A stretch of 64,000 bases of DNA from Engelhardtia mirabilis. Lineage in GTDB: Bacteria; Planctomycetota; UBA1135; GCA-002686595. Below are positions 16,705 to 23,860 of the stretch, piece by piece (position 1 is the stretch's first letter; the number at the start of each line of letters is the position of its first letter). The notes beneath the pieces were generated by a model that saw nothing but the letters and a program-made list of their open reading frames with translations, did not search any database and was not told the DNA's origin. The stretch is from contig NZ_CP036287.1 of NCBI RefSeq assembly GCF_007748095.1, forward strand, positions 6,014,001 to 6,078,000. Direction: 5' to 3'. The translations under genes and the position numbers were made by a program.

Positions 16705-18645
16705 TCAGTCCTTCGGCTCGACCTGGATGTCGACGTCGACCATCTCGCCCAGCGCGATCTGGACCTCGACCGGCTCGACCGGCTTGTAGCCGTTGATATC
16801 GGGAATGGTCACGCGGAAGCGTCCGGGCTCGTCCACGAGCATCGCGAGAGCCGCCCCTTCCATGTAGCCAGCGCCTCCGACGTCGCCGTCGCCGCCGTCG
16901 TCCGGCAGACGCTCGAGCTTCGGTATCCAACTCCAGTCCGTGGGGTTCACCACCACCTCGCCGTGCAGCGCGCGCAGCCGAATCCCCTGGCGGGGCGGCA
17001 ATCGATACTCGAGCCGCTGCTCGCCGGGAACTACCGTGAAGTGCTCCAAATCGAACCCGCGGTCGGCCGCGAAGACCGAGATCGCGATCTCCCCCACTGG
17101 CGCGACGAAGCGGTATTGCCCCGGTTCGTCGAGGGCCTCGGTGCTCTCGTGGGACCAGCCGTCGCTCGGGCCCGTGTAGACCGAGTACCAGCTGACGCCG
17201 ACACCTTCGGGCGCGGCGCCGGTCAGCTCGTCCACGACCTCGAGCAGCACGGTGCCGGGCTCGGGCGCGTGTATCGAGTAGAGGCCGGAGTGGTCGACGA
17301 CGATACCGCTGCGCCATCCGAGCGACGGGAACTCCAGAAACCAGTCGCCGCCGAGCTCCTGCTCCAGCTCGAAGCTGAAGCGACGCAGGCCGGAATTCAG
17401 CTCGTCGCCGTCGGACGAGGTGAGGTCCCAATCACTCTCCTCGCCACTGGGCGAGTCGATCAGCTCGCCGCTTACGCGCAGCTCGCTCCGGGCCCAGGCC
17501 GCGGGAACGTCGACCTGCAGGGCGAAGTCGAAGCGCGGCGCCTCCTCGCCGGCCGCGGCGTCGACGATGACCTCGAGCTGGAGTGGCATTCCGGGCACGA
17601 GCTGACCCTGGGCCGAGCCGAAGACGCGCGGGCTGGTGAACCACTCGCCGCGCTGCACCCGCGCGCTGACGCTCCCGGCCTTCAAGCCCGAGAGCCGATG
17701 GCGCCCGTCGCCGCGGATCAACTCCTCCGTCAGGAACCCCGCCCCCGTGTCCGCGTAGACGGCCAGGTACAGCCGCTCCTGCGCGGGCATGCCCGTCACG
17801 TCGACGACCACCTCGCCGCCGGGAACGAGTTCGACGACGCGTCCCGCGCCGGCGATGTCCACGCCGACCGGCTCCCAAGCGTAGCCGTCCGCGCGTACGA
17901 GCCAGTTGCTGCGGCCCGCGGCTCGCTCCCAGGCGGGCAGATCCACCTGCGGCACCCGCACGGGTGAGACCGCGCCCTGCACGATGAGTCTCGGGCGCAG
18001 GCCTGGATGGGACCGGTACTCCTCGCCCTCGGCGATGTCGACGCCTGCCAGGGGAACGCCGGTCGCGGCGTCGCGCACCTCGAGTAGAAAGGGTTGCACG
18101 AGTCGCAAGCGGAAGACCAGCTCCCGGTCCGCAGGCAGCTGGTAGTCCTGGTCTTCGATCGCCATCGCGAGCAGCTCGTCGAAGTTCCCGCTGCGCAGCT
18201 CGATGCGGTCCGCCCCCGCAGCGTCGCCGCCCAGGGGCAGTTCGAACGCTCCGTCGGCGACCTCGACCTCGCTGCTCTGGCCGCGATTCCCGGTCCAGAA
18301 GTTCACGTCCAAGCGGCCCGTCGCGGTGGTCGAGATCGAGCCGTCATCCAGCTCGAGCTCGACGCGGCCACGGAGCGCAGTTCCAACAGGTTCAGCCAAC
18401 GCCGTCGCGCCGTCCGCCTCCGCCGCCTCCGCGGTGGCCGTCTCGACCGACACCCGCTCCTCGGCCGCCTCGCTCGAGGACACCGGAGCGGACAACTCGC
18501 TCGGACCTTCCCGCGCCTGCTCGGACGGTGCAGCAGGGGGCTTCGAGGCCGAATCGACCTGGTGATCGCCGCTGGTCGAGATCCAGACCACGCAGGCCGA
18601 GATGGCGAGGAGCAGCAGCAGGAAGATCCAGGCGGCGCGATTCAC
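16705..18645 (-). CDS. Membrane-anchored paralog 5 (array of five), first gene of operon
   Basis: A 646-residue protein. I chose GTG at 18645 because a good ribosome-binding site, GGAG, lies 6 nt before it. A TTG at 18663 would swallow that site. The N-terminal helix AWIFLLLLLAISACVVW is followed by a Glu/Ala/Ser-rich linker to about residue 75. Family motifs: LRGRVELELDDGS, LEVRDAATGVPLAGVDI, SPVRVP, ADGYAWEPVGVDI, VELVPGGEVVVDV, and a C-terminal GRFRVTIPDINGYKPVEPVEV. The body is strongly acidic. It is the promoter-proximal gene of the three-gene block and is divergent from PhzF (110 bp apart). Confidence 0.78.
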   Translation of the reverse strand: MNRAAWIFLLLLLAISACVVWISTSGDHQVDSASKPPAAPSEQAREGPSELSAPVSSSEAAEERVSVETATAEAAEADGATALAEPVGTALRGRVELELDDGSISTTATGRLDVNFWTGNRGQSSEVEVADGAFELPLGGDAAGADRIELRSGNFDELLAMAIEDQDYQLPADRELVFRLRLVQPFLLEVRDAATGVPLAGVDIAEGEEYRSHPGLRPRLIVQGAVSPVRVPQVDLPAWERAAGRSNWLVRADGYAWEPVGVDIAGAGRVVELVPGGEVVVDVTGMPAQERLYLAVYADTGAGFLTEELIRGDGRHRLSGLKAGSVSARVQRGEWFTSPRVFGSAQGQLVPGMPLQLEVIVDAAAGEEAPRFDFALQVDVPAAWARSELRVSGELIDSPSGEESDWDLTSSDGDELNSGLRRFSFELEQELGGDWFLEFPSLGWRSGIVVDHSGLYSIHAPEPGTVLLEVVDELTGAAPEGVGVSWYSVYTGPSDGWSHESTEALDEPGQYRFVAPVGEIAISVFAADRGFDLEHFTVVPGEQRLEYRLPPRQGIRLRALHGEVVVNPTDWSWIPKLERLPDDGGDGDVGGAGYMEGAALAMLVDEPGRFRVTIPDINGYKPVEPVEVQIALGEMVDVDIQVEPKD

Positions 18646-18755
18646 GGGGAGCTCCGGGGGCAAGGGACGGATTCGGGGGGCCAGGGGGACTCGAGGGCAG
18701 CGCGGCCGCCTGACGCAGGCCAGTAGCCGGGGCTTCGGGGTGCTAACCTCCCGCC

Positions 18756-19562
18756 ATGAGCGGGCAACCGATTGCCGTCGTCGACGCCTTCACCGACCGA
18801 GCCTACCGGGGCAACCCCGCGGCGGTGTGCGTCCTCGAGACGGACCGCGACGCGGAGTGGATGCAGGCGGTGGCGCGGGAGATGAACCTCTCGGAGACCG
18901 CCTTCCTGCGGCGCGAGGGGGACACCTGGCGCCTGCGCTGGTTCACGCCGACGACCGAGGTGCGCCTGTGCGGCCACGCGACCCTGGCCAGCGCCCACTG
19001 GCTGTGGGAGGCGGGGCTGGCGAGCGCCGAGCGGATCGCCTTCGAGACCCTCTCCGGTCGCCTGGTCGCGGCCCGCGCGCAGGACGCGATCGACCTGGAC
19101 TTCCCGGCCCGCCCCGCTGCCCGCGCGACGGCGCCGCCGCGGCTCCTGGGTGCTCTGGGCCTGGCCGCGGGGGCCGCGCTCACGGTGGCGGGGGCCGAGG
19201 AGGACTGGCTCGTCGAGGTCGCCGACGAGGCGGCCCTGCGAGGCGTCGCGCCGGACTTCGGCCTCTTGGCCAAGGTCGACGCCCGCGGCGTGATCGTCAC
19301 CGCCCGCGCGGGCGAAGGCTCGGAAGTGGACTTCCTGTCGCGCTTCTTCGCCCCGGCCTGCGGCGTAGACGAGGATCCGGTGACGGGCTCGGCCCACTGC
19401 ACCCTCGGTCCCTTCTGGGCCGCGCGCATCGGTCGCAGCCGCCTGCGCGCCCACCAGGCCTCGGCTCGCGGCGGCGACCTGGAGGTCGAGCTGCGGGGCG
19501 AGCGAGTCGGCCTGATCGGACGCGCAGTGACGACTCTGAGCGGGGAACTCCTGGCGCAGTAG
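18756..19562 (+). CDS. PhzF family isomerase/epimerase
   Basis: A 268-residue protein of the PhzF/DapF-like fold. The catalytic Glu47 sits in MNLSETAFL. Other family blocks are FTPTTEVRLCGHATLASAH, SRFFAPACGVDEDPVTGSAHCTLGPFW (shortened here), and RGGDLEVEL. The family contains isomerases of phenazine biosynthesis, but most genomic members act on unknown substrates, and no phenazine genes are nearby. Length is usual. It is divergent from the paralog operon, and its stop lies 9 bp from the convergent PAS-protein stop. Confidence 0.92.
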   Translation: MSGQPIAVVDAFTDRAYRGNPAAVCVLETDRDAEWMQAVAREMNLSETAFLRREGDTWRLRWFTPTTEVRLCGHATLASAHWLWEAGLASAERIAFETLSGRLVAARAQDAIDLDFPARPAARATAPPRLLGALGLAAGAALTVAGAEEDWLVEVADEAALRGVAPDFGLLAKVDARGVIVTARAGEGSEVDFLSRFFAPACGVDEDPVTGSAHCTLGPFWAARIGRSRLRAHQASARGGDLEVELRGERVGLIGRAVTTLSGELLAQ

Positions 19563-19571
19563 TCGCCGCGC

Positions 19572-20345
19572 TCAGGTCTCCGCCGAGCGGGGCTCGACGA
19601 AGCCGAAGAGCAGCTCCTCCTCACCGTGGCGGACGCGGAAGACCGAGACGCGAACGTCGCTGGTCGAGCCGTCGCGGCGCCGCTGCTGCGAGCGGAAGGT
19701 CACCAGACCACCCTGCCCCAGGGGCTGGTCCGACTCACCGGCGGCGAGCAGCCCGCGCCAGGCGCCGTCGACTTGATCGATGGTCAGACCGTCGAGCTCG
19801 TCGAGGCCGTAGCCCAGGGCCCGGCAGGCGGCGGGGTTGGCCAAGCGGAAACTCCCGTCGGAACGCAGCACGAGGACCTGCACCGGTGAGTCCATGAGCG
19901 CCCGTGCCAGGAGGTCGCGTTCGTAGGAGGAGTGGCCGCGGGCCGTCAGTGGCTCGAAGCCCACCGAAATCACGCCCAGGTCCACAGGACCCAGGCGGCG
20001 CAGGCCGACCACGCAGGGCAGATCGATCGCGCCGGCGACGCGCTGGACGAACACGCCGTTGCCCTCGCCCTCGTTGCGGGCTCGCTCGAGATGTTCGGTC
20101 CACAGGTCCGAACTGCGGGTGCCGTCAGGTTGGACAGTCGGGCAGAGGTCGTCGACGGCCAGGCCCACGAGGTCGTCGGCGCGAACGCCGAAGAGCTTCA
20201 GGGCGGCCCGGTTGGCGTCCATCACGACCGAGGAGTCGGCCCCCACCAGGAGCATTGCCTGGGGGACCAGCTCGATCAGGTCTCGGTGGGTGGAGCCGCT
20301 GCCGACGGTGGGGAGAGAAGAGCCAGCGGGATGGGGAGTGGGCAT
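19572..20345 (-). CDS. Two-PAS-domain protein without output domain
   Basis: A 257-residue cytoplasmic protein. PAS 1 spans about residues 20-135 (LIELVPQAMLLVGADSSVVMDANRAAL, an EHLERARNEGE loop, VVGLRRLG). PAS 2 spans about 145-255 (DLLARALMDSPVQVLVL, NPAACRALGYGLDEL, VRVSVFRVRHGEEELLFGF). There is no kinase, GGDEF or HTH. It may sense a small molecule or redox state and act through a partner not visible here. Start is the ATG before MPTPHPAG. An in-frame start at 20432 would add 29 residues. Confidence 0.75.
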   Translation of the reverse strand: MPTPHPAGSSLPTVGSGSTHRDLIELVPQAMLLVGADSSVVMDANRAALKLFGVRADDLVGLAVDDLCPTVQPDGTRSSDLWTEHLERARNEGEGNGVFVQRVAGAIDLPCVVGLRRLGPVDLGVISVGFEPLTARGHSSYERDLLARALMDSPVQVLVLRSDGSFRLANPAACRALGYGLDELDGLTIDQVDGAWRGLLAAGESDQPLGQGGLVTFRSQQRRRDGSTSDVRVSVFRVRHGEEELLFGFVEPRSAET

Positions 20346-20520
20346 TTCGGCGTTCCTAACGACTCGAAGATCGCGAGCGAACTCCCCAGCCCAGATTCCA
20401 TCCGAAAGGGGCTGCAAGGGGCCGAGAGCCAAACCAGGTCTTGCGAACCGTTCTCATTTCAACCCGTGCGGCCTGGATCTCCGGGCCTATGTTCCCGCCC
20501 CGGCGAGGCCCGCCACCCCG

Positions 20521-20640
20521 ATGAGCAAGCACAAGGACAGCAAGCGCAAGGCCCGGGTGAAGAAGAAGTGCTGCGACAAGCCTCCGCGCAAGAGGTGCAG
20601 GCGCTGCCCCAGGCGAGCTGACGCAGAACGCGACACCTAG
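20521..20640 (+). CDS. 39-residue basic Cys-rich protein
   Basis: A tiny open frame (MSKHKDSKRKARVKKKCCDK...) with a KKKCC block followed by RCRRCP, then stop. The pattern of a Lys-rich leader, CC, and RCxRCP resembles small conserved Lys/Cys proteins I recall from actinobacterial and other GC-rich genomes, with unknown function. Four cysteines spaced C-C-x9-C-x2-C could bind zinc. No strong Shine-Dalgarno is seen. Real coding is plausible because the composition (AAG-rich) is unlike its surroundings, but this is uncertain. Confidence 0.45.
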   Translation: MSKHKDSKRKARVKKKCCDKPPRKRCRRCPRRADAERDT

Positions 20641-21227
20641 TGTCCTGGATCCATCACCAGGGTTCGTGCCCAGCACGCCCGAGCGGCGGCCGTTGGCCGA
20701 CTCTCGCCTGATCACGGGTTGGACGCACCGGCCCCGAGTCCTGGTGACCGAGGCGGACCTGCGTGCCTCGGCAACCCGGCGCTCGGCCGCGCAGCTACGC
20801 CGTTCCATTCGATGTGGGCGCTTCCGCCGCGGTGGATGGCGCGACTTCGGGTCCCGCCCAGGTTCGCCGACGATTCGTCAACGGGCTTGTTCGGTCCCGG
20901 GAACCCGGCCGTTGGGAGCGCACGAGACGGCCCAGCCGTCCTACGAACTCCCATCGCCCGTGCCGAGCTCTGGCGCTCCTCCCCGACCCCGCCGTGGGCA
21001 TCGGTACGGGCATTCACTCCCGAGTGTCGAGCGTCCACTCGAACCGGCCTGAAGGACAGAAGCCGCAATTGGGGGGCGCGCTGCGTGGGCATTCGGTTGG
21101 CATCGATTCCAGTTGGCATCGCGCCGCCGCCTACCTCGCGCCTCGATGCATGGTCGCAGCAGGCCTCCCGCGACGCTTCGGTTCGCGATGGGTGCAAGCC
21201 GCTTCCGTGCCTGCGGCGAGACCTCGA
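20641..21227. other. 587-bp stretch without a recognisable gene
   Basis: Several overlapping open frames exist on both strands, but none shows a domain, a plausible start site or the strong third-position GC bias of neighbouring genes. Base composition is visibly less skewed than in flanking coding DNA. It could be degraded coding sequence, an untranslated leader of the 21228 gene or a non-coding RNA. I see no clear tRNA or terminator fold. Confidence 0.5.
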
Positions 21228-21851
21228 ATGACTCCCGACTCGATCACAATGCCGAACACCGCCACGCCGATCGTCGAAGACTCGATCAGCTCACGAGTGC
21301 TGCTCTACGGTGGCGCACGAGCCCAGGAGGGCATCGACCTTGCGAGCGAGTTCGGCGTGAACGAGCAGGCGCTCGGAGTGCGTCTGGTGCGGGCCCGACG
21401 CGGCGCCGATCGCCAGGCGCTGTTCGTGGAAACCGTCGATCCCGAAGCCATCGCGGCGCCCATGGCCTGGGCCGCGCGCGTCGCCCTATGGGCCCTGGTG
21501 CGCGCCTTGGCCCCCCCGACGGTGCGGGTCGAAGGCCAATTCGACACCCCGCGGCTCGCCCACCTCTCGCCGCGGGTGGGTGGTATCGCCGCGCCTGCGA
21601 TCCCGCTCCCCTCGCTCACGTCGAACAACCACGCGCGGCTGCTCGTCGAGCGACTGGAGGCATTGACCTCCGGGCTCGATGGCCCCCATCACTGGGCCTT
21701 CTTCCACGAGCAGGAACCCAGCCGTACCGGCCGCACCCGCGTCTTCGCCTGGGACGAGGCCGAGCGCTCGGGACTGACGGACAGCGCCCGACTGCTATCC
21801 AGTGAGCTCGACCTCTTGCGCGGCCTGGCGCGGATCTACGTCGAACGCTGA
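21228..21851 (+). CDS. Hypothetical protein
   Basis: A 207-residue protein from ATG 21228 (or 21249, MPNTATPIV). I do not recognise the family. The core runs SRVLLYGGARAQEGIDLASEFGV, ..RALFVETVDPEAIAAPMAWAARVALWALVRAL.., and ends LLSSELDLLRGLARIYVER. There is no signal peptide or membrane helix, so it is probably cytoplasmic. Third-position GC bias supports coding. It is co-directional with the SMUG1-like gene 45 bp downstream. Confidence 0.6.
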   Translation: MTPDSITMPNTATPIVEDSISSRVLLYGGARAQEGIDLASEFGVNEQALGVRLVRARRGADRQALFVETVDPEAIAAPMAWAARVALWALVRALAPPTVRVEGQFDTPRLAHLSPRVGGIAAPAIPLPSLTSNNHARLLVERLEALTSGLDGPHHWAFFHEQEPSRTGRTRVFAWDEAERSGLTDSARLLSSELDLLRGLARIYVER

Positions 21852-21896
21852 GCGGGGCGTTCACGCCGGGGGCCGCGCGCGTATCCTGCCCCTCCC

Positions 21897-22631
21897 GTGC
21901 CCAGCCGCGCCCGCCACCCCGCCGTCCGTATCGCCCGCGACCTGTCCGAAGCCCTCGGCGAGCTGCGCTTCAAGCCGCCTGTGGCCCACGTCTACGACCC
22001 CTCGGACTACGCGCGCGAACCGCTCGAGGCCTACCTGAAGCGCTTCGCCAATCCGGGCGCCGAAGCGCTGCTGCTGGGCATGAATCCCGGCCCCTGGGGC
22101 ATGGTGCAGACCGGCGTGCCGTTCGGCGAAGTGGCCATGGTGCGCGACTTCCTCGGCATCGGCGGCCGCGTCGGCCGCCCCGCCGGCGAGCACCCCAAGC
22201 GCCCGGTGCTGGGCTTCGACTGCACCCGCAGCGAGGTCTCGGGCCGTCGAGTCTGGGGCTGGGCCCAGGAACGCTTCGGCACACCCGAGGCCTTCTTCGC
22301 ACGCTTCTTCGTCTGCAACTACTGCCCCCTGGCCTTCCTCGAGGAGGGCGGCAAGAACCGCACGCCGGACAAGCTGCCGCGCGAGGAGCGCCTGGCCATC
22401 GAAGAGCGCTGCGACGAGGCCCTGCGGCGCATGGTCGAGTACCTCGACCCGGCCCGACTGATCGGCATCGGGCGCTTCGCCACCGATCGCCTGAAGGCGG
22501 CCCTGGGCGACGCGGACGGGCGCCCGATCGGGACCGTGCTGCACCCCAGCCCCGCCAGCCCCCTGGCGAACAAGGGCTGGGCCGAGCGAGCCGAGGCGGA
22601 CTTCGCGCGGCAGGGCATCGAGCTGCCCTGA
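21897..22631 (+). CDS. SMUG1-like uracil-DNA glycosylase
   Basis: A 244-residue base-excision repair enzyme that removes uracil from DNA. The motif GMNPGPWGMVQTGVPFGEV (from residue 61, with Asn63) and the C-terminal HPSPASPLANKGW (His216) match the two active-site motifs of single-strand-selective monofunctional uracil-DNA glycosylase. The middle FFVCNYCPLAFLEEGGKNRTP block is also typical. The start is GTG, which begins the homologous region. Confidence 0.93.
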   Translation: MPSRARHPAVRIARDLSEALGELRFKPPVAHVYDPSDYAREPLEAYLKRFANPGAEALLLGMNPGPWGMVQTGVPFGEVAMVRDFLGIGGRVGRPAGEHPKRPVLGFDCTRSEVSGRRVWGWAQERFGTPEAFFARFFVCNYCPLAFLEEGGKNRTPDKLPREERLAIEERCDEALRRMVEYLDPARLIGIGRFATDRLKAALGDADGRPIGTVLHPSPASPLANKGWAERAEADFARQGIELP

Positions 22632-22669
22632 CTCGGACCGCTTCGACGGCCTGGGGTATCCTCGGAGCC

Positions 22670-23188
22670 ATGAAGCTCGCCCGACCGCTGCCCGCCGCTC
22701 TGCTCGCCCCCCTGGCCCTGCTGGCCGCCCAGGCCCTGACCTCCTGCTCCGACGAGAGCGGGCGTTCGGCCGAGGCCGTCGAGCACCTGCGCCAGGGCTT
22801 CGGCGAGGCCATGAAGGACGCCGGCGTGGCGCTCGAAGGGCTCAAGGACCTGACCGCGGCCCAGAAGGACGTCTTCCTGGAGCGCGCCTCCGAGCAGCTC
22901 GAGGCCCTGGACGGGGAGTTGGCCGCCCTGCGCGATGAAGCCGCTGAGAAGGGCGCGAAGTTGGCCGAGGCCTCGCGCGCGAAGCTCGAGCAGCTCGAGG
23001 CCGAGCGTCGCGAGCTCGAGCCCAAGCTCGACCAGCTCCGCAACGCCAGCGACGCGGCCTTCGGCGAGCTGCGCGACGGGTTCATCTCGGCGGTCGAAGC
23101 CTTCCAGCAGGCCGCCGCCGAGCCGGCCGTGGTCCCGGTCGGCGACAAAGTCCCCCATGCCGCCGACCAGGCCGACGGCGGCCACTGA
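22670..23188 (+). CDS. Coiled-coil lipoprotein
   Basis: A 172-residue exported protein with a hydrophobic leader and the lipobox ALTSC (lipidated Cys26). From about residue 60 to 140 it forms an almost uninterrupted amphipathic coiled coil rich in Ala, Glu, Leu and Lys (LEQLEAERRELEPKLDQLRN). A clear GGAG lies just before the ATG. It could act as a periplasmic spacer or envelope-stress protein. No enzyme motif is present. The 3' end meets the convergent YjbR-type gene with 1 bp between stops. Confidence 0.8.
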   Translation: MKLARPLPAALLAPLALLAAQALTSCSDESGRSAEAVEHLRQGFGEAMKDAGVALEGLKDLTAAQKDVFLERASEQLEALDGELAALRDEAAEKGAKLAEASRAKLEQLEAERRELEPKLDQLRNASDAAFGELRDGFISAVEAFQQAAAEPAVVPVGDKVPHAADQADGGH

Positions 23189-23189
23189 G

Positions 23190-23528
23190 TCACCCGCGCG
23201 CTTCGAGCGCGCGAATCGCGCGCTGGGTCGCCACCCGGCGCCAGGCCTCCAGCAGCAGCGCTTCGAGCAGGTCCTCGTCGGCCGCAGCCAACGCGACAGC
23301 CACACCGCAGACCTTCGAGCCCCAGGTCAACTCCGCGAGGGCCCCCGGCGCCCGGTCGAGCCAAGCGTCGACACCCTCGACATCGAGCATCACGTTGACG
23401 TGATCGGCGTCGGGGACCGTGGCGAAGATGCGCCCCCCCACCCGGAACGAAGCGCGGCCGTGGTGGCCCTGCTCCGAAGCCTCGGGCAGGGCCAGGGCCA
23501 GGCGCCGCACGGTGGAGAGCTCAGCCAC
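23190..23528 (-). CDS. MmcQ/YjbR-like DNA-binding-fold protein
   Basis: A 112-residue protein (GTG start, VAELSTVRRLALALPEASEQGHH). The ALPEASEQGHHGRASFRVGGRIFATV and DVEGVDAWLD..LAELTWG..VCGVAVALA pattern is the YjbR/MmcQ fold (CyaY-like), generally of unknown function. It starts 2 bp after the stop of the preceding small ORF on the same strand, so it probably shares a transcript with it and with the sigma-fusion gene. Confidence 0.8.
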   Translation of the reverse strand: MAELSTVRRLALALPEASEQGHHGRASFRVGGRIFATVPDADHVNVMLDVEGVDAWLDRAPGALAELTWGSKVCGVAVALAAADEDLLEALLLEAWRRVATQRAIRALEARG

Positions 23529-23530
23529 GT

Positions 23531-23860
23531 TCAGTCGACGAGTAGGTTGACCCGGAAGCCGATCGTCCCGCCCTGGTTCAGGACCACGTCCGGCAGGCCG
23601 TCGTCGGTGACTTCGGCCGCGACGACGATGCCGATCTGGCCGGCAGAGAGCAACGACTCGGGCGAGCGGAACCGCCACGACACGGGGTTCTCGAACAGGT
23701 CGGCCCGCTCGAGCCCGATCGGGTGGCCGCCGGCGTCGAGGGTGGCGGCCGAGACGAAGGCCCCGCCTGCGGCGCTCGGTCGACATCCGAAGCCACGCGA
23801 GCTGGGTCCGCGCCCCACGGGTCGCGGCCCCAGCTCGCGGGGCGCGGGCCCGTCGTTCAA
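23531..23860 (-). CDS. Hypothetical protein, coupled to the sigma fusion
   Basis: A 109-residue open frame whose TTG start overlaps the TGA of the sigma-fusion gene (TTGA) and whose stop is 2 bp from the next gene. Residues 30-109 (GGAFVSAATLDAGGHPIGLERADLF.. to NQGGTIGFRVNLLVD) show coding-like composition and beta-strand periodicity. The first 30 residues are Arg/Pro/Gly-rich and may not be translated. No family recognised. The tight spacing on both sides is the main support. Confidence 0.45.
   Translation of the reverse strand: MNDGPAPRELGPRPVGRGPSSRGFGCRPSAAGGAFVSAATLDAGGHPIGLERADLFENPVSWRFRSPESLLSAGQIGIVVAAEVTDDGLPDVVLNQGGTIGFRVNLLVD

Noticed and set aside
14728..17967. A 1079-codon plus-strand open frame across paralogs 3 to 5
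   Set aside because: Antisense of three genes that share conserved motifs and a coupled start/stop. No domain in this frame.
21897..22631. Classical UDG (Ung) instead of SMUG1
   Set aside because: The motifs MNPGPWGMVQTGVPFGE and HPSPASP fit SMUG1. The Ung motif GQDPYH is absent.
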